Under the pieces are notes generated by a model, which was not told the origin of the DNA, searched no databases, and was given only the letters and a program-made list of their open reading frames with translations. A DNA stretch of 64,000 nt, from positions 1-64,000 of the forward strand of contig NZ_FQYQ01000016.1 of the NCBI RefSeq assembly GCF_900141825.1, written 5' to 3'. Source of the DNA: Pseudobutyrivibrio xylanivorans DSM 14809 (GTDB lineage Bacteria; Bacillota; Clostridia; Lachnospirales; Lachnospiraceae). Shown piece by piece: positions 55,680 to 64,000 of the stretch (position 1 is the first letter of the stretch; each line of letters begins with the position of its first letter). The translations under genes and the position numbers were made by a program.

Positions 55680-56807
55680 TTACTTTTGCATTTTTGGAAG
55701 CTTGGAAAGTACCGTATTTTTAAGAGTATCTCCACCTACAGCCATTAAATGCTTTAGGACCTCCATTACTATAGCCTGATTTTCGGGATCCAATGCCTGT
55801 ATTTCCTTGGTAACAATTGCAATAGACTTAACCTTATTTCCTGTAATATGAGACATTTTTGTAGCCCCTGAGTTAGACAAAAGCTCAAAGAATACATCGC
55901 CAAAGGCTTCTCTGGTTTCATAATCAAACTTTTTTGTCCACTCTTTCATTATTTCATCAATCATTACAGACGAATTGGCCACTGAATCTACTTTTATAAA
56001 TCTATTACAAACAACTTGCCAGCTAAACAAATCATGCTGATTTATGCCCCTTGTATTTGATGAAACTATAGAAACTTTTGCCTTTGTATACATCATCATT
56101 CCAATAATAGATTCGTTTGGAATATATTTATGTACGCGTTTAATAACAGATTTGTATTCTGGTGTTTTAAGAATCTCTGGAATAAATCCAGGACCATCAT
56201 TATTGAAAATCTCAATAATATTATCTTTAATGTGTGATTTACAAAATGCTGCACCATACAAGGCAAAGCTTCCACCTTTAGAATGGCCACCGATACGAAG
56301 AGGCTTCATTGTGCGTGCAAAATTTTTATTCAAATATTCTACTGCTTTAAGCTGACCTCCAGTACCTGGGGAAAAACTCATATTGAAATCTTCTTTCCAT
56401 CCAACCAAAGAATCATCCGTCCCTCTAAAAGCCACATATATTGTGCCATCTGGAAGGTAAAAGGTACAAACTGCAAACTGACTCTGATCTTCGTTATCTA
56501 CTTCATTTACAAAACCTGAAAGCTTAGTGCCTCCAAATCTTTTTGAGTGAGCCATCTTCTTTAGCAAAAAAGGTGCATTCTTGGTCACGGATGTTCTAGC
56601 TGACATTTCTTTTTCTGAATTCTTTGAAAAGAATGTATCACACACATCCTCAATTGAGATTTTATCTTTTAGCCCTGGTCCAGGCACGATGTCATCAAAA
56701 GCCGAATATACCAATTCACATAAAACAGCATTATCAACCTCATTAAATGGATCGATATCAAAAGGTACATCACCACGCCAAACCAGATAGTCTTCAATGT
56801 TAGCCAT
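55680..56807 (-). CDS. Mbeg1-like (DUF2974) alpha/beta hydrolase
   Basis: 375 residues. The alpha/beta-hydrolase nucleophile elbow is GGHSKGG near residue 170, preceded by VAFRGTDDSLVGWKEDF. The substrate is unknown; no signal peptide is seen, so it is likely cytoplasmic. The gene follows the HdeD-like membrane protein gene by 8 bp. Confidence 0.85.
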   Translation of the reverse strand: MANIEDYLVWRGDVPFDIDPFNEVDNAVLCELVYSAFDDIVPGPGLKDKISIEDVCDTFFSKNSEKEMSARTSVTKNAPFLLKKMAHSKRFGGTKLSGFVNEVDNEDQSQFAVCTFYLPDGTIYVAFRGTDDSLVGWKEDFNMSFSPGTGGQLKAVEYLNKNFARTMKPLRIGGHSKGGSFALYGAAFCKSHIKDNIIEIFNNDGPGFIPEILKTPEYKSVIKRVHKYIPNESIIGMMMYTKAKVSIVSSNTRGINQHDLFSWQVVCNRFIKVDSVANSSVMIDEIMKEWTKKFDYETREAFGDVFFELLSNSGATKMSHITGNKVKSIAIVTKEIQALDPENQAIVMEVLKHLMAVGGDTLKNTVLSKLPKMQK

Positions 56808-56815
56808 AATTGATT

Positions 56816-57535
56816 TTAGTCCTCAAACAATGAATCTGATCCTTTGCCATCATAAACATCATCAAAATAGTTATCTTGAACTTCTTCTTCAAAAATAGAA
56901 TCATCTAAGGATGAATCCGCATCCTCCATTATACGAGAGTAATTTCTATTAGAATCTTTTTTGTGATCATGTAATCCTATTGCCATAAGCAATAGTGAAA
57001 ATAAAGATAATGCCCCTACAGCTATTAAGTACGAACAAGTAATTACATTTCTCTCAAAGAACTTCTGTGGAATCATAAGGAAATAAATACTTGCACCTAT
57101 AGTAACTAATCCAAAAATAAGACTTAAGAACCATACACCGCGTTGAATATGGAACAAAGCAAATGACTGCTGAAGCATAACTGCGCCTAAAATAACACCT
57201 ATCAAACATACTAAAGCATCAATAAAAGCAGAAATATAATTTGCCTGAAAGATTGAAACAGCACCAATGATTACAAGAATAACGCCCATGGTAAAGCCAT
57301 AGTTTGATATCTTTATATATTCATGGTTAAAAAAGTATTTGATCATGTACCAAGCACCAAAGCAAATAAATAAAATTCCAATGGCAAGAACAGAAAACGA
57401 ATATGCTATTTTTGATATTAGGTTTGCATCTAAAACCAAAAGGCAAATTCCCAATGCCAAATAAACAAGAGATGCAACAATGTGTGCAACCAGTGCCACT
57501 TTTGAATCCTTAATTTCTTCAATATTTCTAGCCAT
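56816..57535 (-). CDS. HdeD/DUF308-like membrane protein
   Basis: 239 residues from the start chosen here (ATG at 57535 preceded by GGAGGAGGG, 5 nt away); a frame reaching 57571 would overlap the CPBP gene. About six membrane segments fill residues 15-185; the tail is acidic and soluble. The pattern of short paired helices resembles DUF308. Function unknown. Confidence 0.7.
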   Translation of the reverse strand: MARNIEEIKDSKVALVAHIVASLVYLALGICLLVLDANLISKIAYSFSVLAIGILFICFGAWYMIKYFFNHEYIKISNYGFTMGVILVIIGAVSIFQANYISAFIDALVCLIGVILGAVMLQQSFALFHIQRGVWFLSLIFGLVTIGASIYFLMIPQKFFERNVITCSYLIAVGALSLFSLLLMAIGLHDHKKDSNRNYSRIMEDADSSLDDSIFEEEVQDNYFDDVYDGKGSDSLFED

Positions 57536-57551
57536 TATTACCCTCCTCCAG

Positions 57552-58190
57552 CTAACTGAATAATATTGCAATAAGATTGATTAGGCCATGAGCTAAAAAG
57601 CACATCCAAAGCCGTTTGTTTTTTACATACATAAAGCATAATGCCAAACCGACAACTATTGCATATATGAATTGTACTATATTATTATGGATAATTCCAA
57701 AACAAATTGTAGATAAAAAGACAGCTTGTATAGGTCCGTACCATAAACATAACTGTCCTGTTATAATACCTCGAAGCAAAAGCTCTTCCAGCACAGGAAT
57801 AACTATTGCATTACAAAGGATTTTTATAAATATACTACCGTCTGTAAGTGTATTACTTGCTTTTGTAAAATTTGTGGAAATTTCAATTAAACCGCTATGG
57901 GTGAGAATTATATTTGTAATAACACCTATAGCCACAACTGCAATAATCCAAATAAAATCAGTAATCAATTCTTTTTTATTAAATTTTTTAGGAATAATCT
58001 TCGGAACACCTTTGTAAATAATATACATTGGTACCAAACAAAATAATGCTGCAATAAGCAGGCACATAAGCCTGCCAATTTTTGCAGCATATAAATCCAT
58101 CAATAAAGAACTCCCAAGCTGATAGACAATAAAATACACCAAGAATGGGTAAACTATTTGTATTACTCGATTTGTCCTAATTTGATTCAA
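57552..58190 (-). CDS. CPBP-family intramembrane metalloprotease
   Basis: 212 residues, about seven or eight membrane segments. The active-site motifs are all present: EELLLRG, FGIIH and HGLIN. Family members include CAAX prenyl-type endopeptidases and bacteriocin immunity proteins; the target here is unknown. Overlaps the HAD gene by 14 bp. Confidence 0.87.
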   Translation of the reverse strand: MNQIRTNRVIQIVYPFLVYFIVYQLGSSLLMDLYAAKIGRLMCLLIAALFCLVPMYIIYKGVPKIIPKKFNKKELITDFIWIIAVVAIGVITNIILTHSGLIEISTNFTKASNTLTDGSIFIKILCNAIVIPVLEELLLRGIITGQLCLWYGPIQAVFLSTICFGIIHNNIVQFIYAIVVGLALCFMYVKNKRLWMCFLAHGLINLIAILFS

Positions 58191-58830
58191 TGTAATCTAA
58201 CACCTCACCTGGATAATCAAAGACTTCTAAAGCACCATGTTCAAGCATCTCTTCGCGGGAACCAAAACCCCATGAAACGCCAATGCAATCAATACCGGCA
58301 GCTTCAGCTCCGTCTACATCAAACTTTGTATCTCCAATAAGTATAGTTTCATCTTTTAAATGCCATGGAGCTCTTCTAAAACAAAGATCAATTACCTGCT
58401 CCTTTGTATTAATTTTAGCATCTAAAGTAGCACCACAAATTTCTGTAAAATACTTTGCAACGCCTAAGTATTCAAGAATCTTTTTAGCAGTAGGCTCTGG
58501 CTTTGAAGTACAGACAAAAAGGCAATACCCTCTTTTGACAAGGGCAGCTAAGAGTTCTTCTACGCCTTCAAAAAGGTCTACATTCAAGCAACCATTTTCT
58601 GCATCATAATAATGTCTATATGTAGCAACTGCATCTTTAAAGTCTTCATCCTTAATTCCTAAATAATTAGGAAAAGAATAAGTAAATGGAGGTCCTACGC
58701 ATTTACGAAGTGTCCCATAATCAGGAATATCGTATCCATATTTGGTAAGTGTTATCCTAAGCCCTTCAATGATACTTGGTGCAGAATCTATCAAAGTGCC
58801 ATCTAAATCAAAATAAATATTTTTTATCAC
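58177..58830 (-). CDS. HAD-family phosphatase (Gph-like)
   Basis: 217 residues. Motif I is FDLDGTLID, and motifs III and IV are the K of SKPEPT and GDTKFDVDGAEAAGI. A helical cap (about 15-80) resembles phosphoglycolate phosphatase. The physiological substrate cannot be given. Its start overlaps the topoisomerase gene stop by 4 bp. Confidence 0.87.
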   Translation of the reverse strand: MIKNIYFDLDGTLIDSAPSIIEGLRITLTKYGYDIPDYGTLRKCVGPPFTYSFPNYLGIKDEDFKDAVATYRHYYDAENGCLNVDLFEGVEELLAALVKRGYCLFVCTSKPEPTAKKILEYLGVAKYFTEICGATLDAKINTKEQVIDLCFRRAPWHLKDETILIGDTKFDVDGAEAAGIDCIGVSWGFGSREEMLEHGALEVFDYPGEVLDYIESN

Positions 58831-61067
58831 TTCTTAACCCCTTTAGTATCACGACTTCCAATATGAAGTCTGTTGAGAGCAACATCTTTATCTTTTACCT
58901 TAACCTCTTTTGTCTCACCCTCGGATAAAACATAAATATTTGTAAGCTCATCGCCTTTTGCAAGCTTAATACCGCGAACACCAGCGGCTGTCTTTTTCTT
59001 TTCAGGAATTGTATCTCCTTCGATTCTTAAGAACATATCCTTTGCTGACTGCATAACTACAGTATCACCAGGATTAATAATCTGAACGCAAATAACCTCA
59101 TCCTTATCATTTAACTTTGTAGCAGCAATTGTCTTTCTAGAAACATCAAATTCACTACCATCTACAAGCTTGATCATCGCCTGCTTTGTACCAAAGATAA
59201 GCTTATTTTTAATAATGTTTTCCATTGAATCTGCAAAGATTAGATTTTCTTTGGTAAGGTCAATCTTTGAACCCTTCTCAGCGGTATCAATTGGTTGTCC
59301 CTTATCTCTAAATTTACCAAATGGAAGGCTTAATACTTTTATTGCATGCATGTCGCCCTTTTCAGTAAACAGACAAATCTTATCTATGTTCTTGCAGAAT
59401 ACAATTTTCTTCGATTCGATTTCTGCAGCCTCTTTATTTCGCTCAAATGTAGGCATGTCCACTACACGGGCATAAGCAAATCTATCGATAAGGACAGCCA
59501 CATCTATAACCTCAATTGGCTTCTCTTCTACAACAGCTTCCTCTACATTGTCGATAACTGTACGACGGTCTCTAGCATACTCTTTTCTAATAGCCTGAAG
59601 ATCCTTGATAATAACCTTTGCCATCTCAGCACGAGAACCAAGAATCTTAGTGTAACGGGCAATTTTGTCCATTGTCTCGGCATAATCACCACGCAAAGCT
59701 TCGATTTCCAAGCCAATTAATCTATGAAGTCTCATATCAAGGATAGCCTGTGCCTGTTTTTCTGTGAAATGAAGCTGCTCAGCATCAGCCTTTGATTTCT
59801 GTGACTTAAACTTAATTCCTGCAGTGATTCCATCTACAAGACAAGCCTTAGCCTGCTTAACGTCCTTTGAACCACGAAGAATCTCAATAATTAAATCGAT
59901 AACATCACATGCCTTAATGAGACCTTCCTGAATCTCTTTCTTCTCCTGCTCTTTGCCAAGAAGATGAGTGTACTTTCTAGTGCAAAGCTCATACTGGAAA
60001 TCAACGTGATGCTTGATAATTGGAACAATGCCAAGTGTCTCTGGCTTGCCATCAGCAACTGCTAGCATATTAACGCCAAATGTATCCTCAAGACGTGTCT
60101 TCTTATAGAGAAGATTGAGAACATTCTGAGCATCAGCACCTTTTCTGAGCTCAATAACGATTCTCATCTGCTCTCCCTTAGACTGGTTCGAAATATCGGC
60201 AATGTCATTAGTTTTCTTTGTCTCAACAAGACTACAGATATCATTTAAGAACTTACCGATATTTGCACCAATCATCGGATAAGGAATCTCAGTAATAACA
60301 ATTTGTTCCTTACCGCCCTTAATCTTTTCGATTTCAGCCTTGCCGCGAATCTTAATTTTACCTACACCAGTAGAGTAAATTTCAAGCAAATCATCTTTAT
60401 TTGTTACGATACCGCCTGTTGGAAAATCTGGACCAGGAATAATTTCCATCATTTCAGCAGTGCTGATATCAGGATTTTTCATGTACGCAATTACACCATC
60501 AACAACCTCACCAAGATTATGCTGAGGAATAGATGTAACCATACCTACTGCAATACCATCAGATCCATTAATGAGTAGATTTGGTACACGAACAGGAAGA
60601 ACTTCAGGCTCCTTTTCTGTCTCATCATAGTTAGGAATAAAATCTACTACATTTTTATCAAGGTCACCTAGGTAAACTTCCTGGGCAACCTTTGCCAAAC
60701 GAGCCTCTGTGTATCGCATGGCTGCGGCTCCATCACCTTCGATTGAACCAAAGTTACCATGACCATCCACAAGTGGAAGACTTTTTTTGAAATCCTGGCT
60801 CATTACAACCAACGCTTCATAAATTGAGCTGTCACCATGTGGATGATATTTACCCATTGTATCACCAACGATACGAGCAGATTTTTTGTATGGTTTATTA
60901 TAATCAACCTTCAACTCATACATATCGTAAAGTGTACGACGCTGTACAGGCTTAAGACCATCTCTTACATCTGGTACTGCACGGGCAAGTATTACAGACA
61001 TAGAATAGTCAATGAAGGATTTTTGCATTATCTCTGAATATTCAGTTCTAATAATTTCTTGTGCCAT
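58827..61067 (-). CDS. parC: Type IIA topoisomerase subunit A, topoisomerase IV-like
   Basis: 746 residues. The catalytic tyrosine is Y119 in MRYTEARL, and the quinolone region reads HPHGDSSIYEAL with S80 and E84, the same numbering as E. coli ParC. The C-terminal beta-propeller is present, but the GyrA box is missing (KFRDKGQPIDTAEKG in the matching area). Shorter than GyrA (about 820 or more). Clostridia often keep a gyrase pair near dnaA and a second such pair elsewhere; there is no dnaA or recF here. Gyrase remains possible. Confidence 0.8.
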   Translation of the reverse strand: MAQEIIRTEYSEIMQKSFIDYSMSVILARAVPDVRDGLKPVQRRTLYDMYELKVDYNKPYKKSARIVGDTMGKYHPHGDSSIYEALVVMSQDFKKSLPLVDGHGNFGSIEGDGAAAMRYTEARLAKVAQEVYLGDLDKNVVDFIPNYDETEKEPEVLPVRVPNLLINGSDGIAVGMVTSIPQHNLGEVVDGVIAYMKNPDISTAEMMEIIPGPDFPTGGIVTNKDDLLEIYSTGVGKIKIRGKAEIEKIKGGKEQIVITEIPYPMIGANIGKFLNDICSLVETKKTNDIADISNQSKGEQMRIVIELRKGADAQNVLNLLYKKTRLEDTFGVNMLAVADGKPETLGIVPIIKHHVDFQYELCTRKYTHLLGKEQEKKEIQEGLIKACDVIDLIIEILRGSKDVKQAKACLVDGITAGIKFKSQKSKADAEQLHFTEKQAQAILDMRLHRLIGLEIEALRGDYAETMDKIARYTKILGSRAEMAKVIIKDLQAIRKEYARDRRTVIDNVEEAVVEEKPIEVIDVAVLIDRFAYARVVDMPTFERNKEAAEIESKKIVFCKNIDKICLFTEKGDMHAIKVLSLPFGKFRDKGQPIDTAEKGSKIDLTKENLIFADSMENIIKNKLIFGTKQAMIKLVDGSEFDVSRKTIAATKLNDKDEVICVQIINPGDTVVMQSAKDMFLRIEGDTIPEKKKTAAGVRGIKLAKGDELTNIYVLSEGETKEVKVKDKDVALNRLHIGSRDTKGVKK

Positions 61068-61099
61068 TAAATATTTATCCTTTCAAATCATTACCGGAA

Positions 61100-63025
61100 T
61101 TAAACATCCAGTTCTGCTTCCTTAGCATGTTTGTAAATAAACTGCTTACGAGGTGAAACATCACTACCCATAAGGAGCTCTGTAACCTCAGAAGCCATGA
61201 GACCATCCTCAATTTCAACAAGCTTTAGCTTACGACGTTCTGGATCAAGTGTAGTCTCCCAAAGCTGCTCAGCATCCATCTCACCAAGACCCTTGTATCT
61301 CTGAAGAGTAAATGATTTACCCTCCATTTTCTTACGATATTTTTCAAGAGCAACATCATCATAAAGATATTCCTCTTCGCCCTTTGATGGGATTGCCTTG
61401 TAGAGAGGAGGCATTGCTATATATACGTGACCTTCTCTGATAAGCTCAGGCATAAATCTATAGAAGAATGTAAGAAGAAGTGTGCTGATATGTGCACCAT
61501 CCACGTCGGCATCGGCCATGATTACGATTTTGTTGTAGCGAAGCTTTGTTATATCAAAGTCATTGCCATAGCCTTCTGAAAAACCACAGCCAAAAGCGTT
61601 AATAAGTGTCTTAATCTCTGCATTAGCAAGAACCTTATCCATTGAAGCTTTCTCAACGTTAAGAATCTTACCTCGAATAGGCATGATTGCCTGATACATA
61701 CGATTACGAGCCTTCTTTGCTGAACCACCAGCGGAATCTCCCTCTACGATAAAGATTTCGCATTTATCAGCTTCACGTGATTCGCAGTTAGCAAGCTTTC
61801 CATTCTGATCAAAAGAGAACTTCTGCTTTGTGAGAAGATTTGTCTTTGCCTTCTCTTCGGATTTACGAATCTTGGCACTCTTCTCTGCACATGAAATAAT
61901 TGCCTTTAATGTCTCTAAGTTTCTATCAAAGAATAAAACGAATTCATCCTGACATACCTTCTGAGTAGCCTTAGATGCATCTGGATTATCGAGCTTAGTC
62001 TTAGTCTGTCCTTCGAAACGTGGATCAGGATGCTTAATGCTGACTATGGCTGTAATACCGTTTCTTACATCTGCTCCTGTGAAATTAGCGTCCTTATCTT
62101 TAAGAATACCAAGTTCACGCGCATAATTATTAATAACTGTAGTAAGTACAGTCTTAAAACCTGTAATATGAGTACCACCCTCAGAATTGTAAATGTTGTT
62201 ACAGAAGCCGAGAATGTTTTCTTTGAATTCGTTGCAATACTGAAATGCTACTTCCAGCTCTACATCATCACATTTGCCCTTGAAATAAACAACATCATGG
62301 AGAGTCTCCGCTGATTTGTTAATCTCCTTAACAAATCCCTTGATTCCTTCTGGCTCATGATATGTAATATATTCAGGAGTCTCACCTCGCAAATCAGCAT
62401 AGTTAATTGTAAGACCTGGATTAAGATAAGCAGTCTCGTGAAGACGTGACTTAACCTCATCCTCCTTAAAGTATGTCTTCTCGAATATTTCAGCATCTGG
62501 GAGGAAATTAATCTTTGTTCCGTGCTTGTTTGTTTTTGACACTTTAGGAAGAAGACCATCAACAAGCTTTTCTGTAGGAACACCTCTCTCATATCTATCA
62601 TGGTGAACATAACCCTCGCGGGAAATATCTACAACCATATATTCAGATAAGGCATTTACAACAGAAGAACCAACACCATGCAAACCACCAGATGTTTTGT
62701 AAACGCTGTCATCAAACTTACCACCTGCGTGGAGTGTCGAGAAAACAAGACGTGCTGCTGGAACGCCCTTAGCGTGCATACCTACAGGAATACCACGGCC
62801 ATTATCTTCTACTGTACAGCTGCCATCCTTTTCGAGAGTAACATAAATAGTGTCACATTCTCCTGCAAGATGCTCATCAACAGAGTTGTCTACGATTTCG
62901 TATATAAGATGATTGAGACCTTTGCGGGATGTAGAACCGATATACATTCCAGGACGCTTTCTAACAGCCTCAAGTCCCTCTAAAACAGATATACTGCTTG
63001 CATCATAGGTAACTTTTTTTGCCAT
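61100..63025 (-). CDS. parE: Type IIA topoisomerase subunit B, topoisomerase IV-like
   Basis: 641 residues. GHKL ATPase motifs: YEIVDNSVDEHLAG, DNGRGIPVG, GGLHGVGSSVVNALS; Toprim: EGDSAGGSAKKARNR and DADVDGAHI; C-terminal QRYKGLGEMDAEQLWETT. This subunit drives strand passage by ATP turnover. Paired with the A subunit 32 bp downstream, whose features favour topoisomerase IV over gyrase; gyrB is the alternative name. Confidence 0.82.
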   Translation of the reverse strand: MAKKVTYDASSISVLEGLEAVRKRPGMYIGSTSRKGLNHLIYEIVDNSVDEHLAGECDTIYVTLEKDGSCTVEDNGRGIPVGMHAKGVPAARLVFSTLHAGGKFDDSVYKTSGGLHGVGSSVVNALSEYMVVDISREGYVHHDRYERGVPTEKLVDGLLPKVSKTNKHGTKINFLPDAEIFEKTYFKEDEVKSRLHETAYLNPGLTINYADLRGETPEYITYHEPEGIKGFVKEINKSAETLHDVVYFKGKCDDVELEVAFQYCNEFKENILGFCNNIYNSEGGTHITGFKTVLTTVINNYARELGILKDKDANFTGADVRNGITAIVSIKHPDPRFEGQTKTKLDNPDASKATQKVCQDEFVLFFDRNLETLKAIISCAEKSAKIRKSEEKAKTNLLTKQKFSFDQNGKLANCESREADKCEIFIVEGDSAGGSAKKARNRMYQAIMPIRGKILNVEKASMDKVLANAEIKTLINAFGCGFSEGYGNDFDITKLRYNKIVIMADADVDGAHISTLLLTFFYRFMPELIREGHVYIAMPPLYKAIPSKGEEEYLYDDVALEKYRKKMEGKSFTLQRYKGLGEMDAEQLWETTLDPERRKLKLVEIEDGLMASEVTELLMGSDVSPRKQFIYKHAKEAELDV

Positions 63026-63073
63026 AAAAAATTCTCTCTTTCAAAATAAAATCTATAAACGTCTATAAAACGT

Positions 63074-63101
63074 CTAAAAGGCGTCTGGATTTCCAGGCGC
63101 C
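63074..63101 (-). terminator. Terminator of dut
   Basis: A 9-bp stem, GGCGTCTGG / CCAGGCGCC (one G-U type mismatch), with an ATTT loop. TTTTAG follows on the minus strand. Short ACGTCTA repeats flank it at 63058-63077. Confidence 0.75.
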
Positions 63102-63114
63102 AGTTAATATCAAT

Positions 63115-63552
63115 TTAGTGTTTTCCGGTAGAACCAAAACCGCCAGCTCCACGAGCTGTATCTGAAAGCTCTGAAACCTCAGAAAATTCTACTGAAAGGA
63201 AAGGAACTACTACAAGCTGAGCAATCTTCTCTGCTGGAGTAATAACTCTCTCAATCTCTCCATCATTATGAAGAGCAACCTTAACTTCTCCCCTGTAATC
63301 TGAATCAACTACACCAACACAGTTTGCAGGACGGAGACCTTCCTTAGCTGAAAGTCCGCTACGAGCAAAAACACCTCCGAAATAACCAACTGGAATCTCC
63401 ATTGCAAGACCAGTACCAATCATCTTGGTCTCGTGTGGTGCAATTTTAACCTCCTCTGTTACATCTGCAAACAAGTCATAGCCTGCAGCATACTCTGAAC
63501 CTCTCTCTGGAAGCTTCGCAGAGTCGGTAAGCTTTGTAATATTGATATTCAT
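63115..63552 (-). CDS. dut: dUTP diphosphatase
   Basis: 145 residues, trimeric type. The five motifs are visible: AAGYDLFAD, ARSGLSAKEGLRP, GVVDSDYRGEVKVALHN, ITPAEKIAQLVVVPF and the flexible tail RGAGGFGSTGKH. It removes dUTP and makes dUMP for thymidylate. 21 bp after nrdG, so both serve dNTP supply. Confidence 0.96.
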   Translation of the reverse strand: MNINITKLTDSAKLPERGSEYAAGYDLFADVTEEVKIAPHETKMIGTGLAMEIPVGYFGGVFARSGLSAKEGLRPANCVGVVDSDYRGEVKVALHNDGEIERVITPAEKIAQLVVVPFLSVEFSEVSELSDTARGAGGFGSTGKH

Positions 63553-63573
63553 AGAAATTTAATCTCCCTTAAT

Positions 63574-63999
63574 CTAATCTACATGCAAAACAATCTGTTC
63601 TAGCTTTCTTGTCTGAGGAACATCAATAACTCGCTGATTGATACTTCCTCTCCATTTTGCCTGTAAATCTATCTTATCAATTTCAAACTCCCCGTCAACC
63701 AGAACATCCACATATTCCATAATCTCCAGAGATTTAATCTCCTCATAGGCATACCCTGTGTAAAGCCAGACGGTCTTGCCGGGAAACCTCTCCCTAATTT
63801 CCCGGGCAAGCTCCGTCACTTCCATTCGATTTCCAGGATACAATGGGTCACCTCCACTGAATGTAATTCCGGAAATATAGTCTCTGGACAATACTTCAAA
63901 TAATTCATCTTTAGCGGCCTGATCAAATTTCAAACCACCATCTGGGTCCCAAGTAATTGGATTTTGGCAATCCTTGCAATGATGGTCGCAGCCTGAAAC
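63574..63999 (-). CDS. nrdG: Anaerobic ribonucleotide reductase activase NrdG (5' end missing)
   Basis: The gene runs off the right edge; 141 C-terminal residues are present, reading in frame up to the last bases. The radical-SAM cysteine motif CDHHCKDC lies right at the edge (CxxxCxxC), followed by NPITW and the SAM-binding FSGGDPLYPGNR. It makes the glycyl radical on NrdD under anaerobic conditions, in keeping with a strict anaerobe. Confidence 0.95.
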   Translation of the reverse strand, partial: VSGCDHHCKDCQNPITWDPDGGLKFDQAAKDELFEVLSRDYISGITFSGGDPLYPGNRMEVTELAREIRERFPGKTVWLYTGYAYEEIKSLEIMEYVDVLVDGEFEIDKIDLQAKWRGSINQRVIDVPQTRKLEQIVLHVD

Positions 64000-64000
64000 C

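Noticed and set aside
58827-63025. Replication origin region, suggested by a gyrB/gyrA-like pair
   Set aside because: No dnaA, dnaN or recF and no DnaA-box cluster noticed; the A subunit lacks a GyrA box, so a topoisomerase IV pair away from the origin is likelier.

Overview
The window reads as chromosome from a low-GC, anaerobic, Gram-positive Clostridia, most likely a Lachnospiraceae close to Butyrivibrio or Pseudobutyrivibrio. This is inferred from gene content and order: an mreBCD-PBP2-minC-rodA-mgsA cluster, sepF beside yggS, rex, a CIRCE-controlled groESL, anaerobic nrdG, DUF3048 and Mbeg1-like genes, and an oversized PBP2. No taxonomic search was possible. From about 4 kb to the right end every gene lies on the minus strand, which is expected on one replication arm, with the fork moving right to left and the terminus at or beyond the left end.

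Left edge (1-4.05 kb): this is the only accessory-looking part. It holds the 3' end of an unrecognised gene, a GNAT acetyltransferase, an intact IS30-family element and a XerS-like tyrosine recombinase. The spacers between them hold at least twelve copies of a 19-bp motif, consensus TTGCATTWAGTTCTGGAAA. The copies fall into two palindromic units that bracket the acetyltransferase, plus a convergent pair at the recombinase promoter. This resembles a cassette array served by a tyrosine recombinase and is the most interesting part of the window.

4-19 kb: rluD, lspA and aroB, then the division genes sepF and yggS, a HlyD-like membrane protein and a small P-loop protein. Next is the cell-shape block, transcribed mreB, mreC, mreD, PBP2, minC, rodA, mgsA, dacA. 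minD and minE are missing from their usual place.

18-35 kb: a PLP enzyme (methionine gamma-lyase family), miaA-mutL-mutS, two unrelated FAD oxidoreductases, a flippase, a DUF3048 lipoprotein, ybeY, a catalytically degraded PgpH homologue, phoH, pyrimidine-nucleoside phosphorylase and rlmH, which looks leaderless.

35-64 kb: a zinc-ribbon/TPR protein, fhs, ftsK, glgA, yebC, a CBS-domain protein, a coiled-coil protein, rex with a Rex box over its own -35, an ABC-F ATPase directly behind the pnp terminator, pnp and rpsO with structured leaders, a DUF4340 protein, purA, a DegV protein, groESL under CIRCE, a Mbeg1-like hydrolase, two membrane proteins, a HAD phosphatase, a topoisomerase IV-like subunit pair, dut, and nrdG running off the right end. 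No rRNA, tRNA or CRISPR array was seen.
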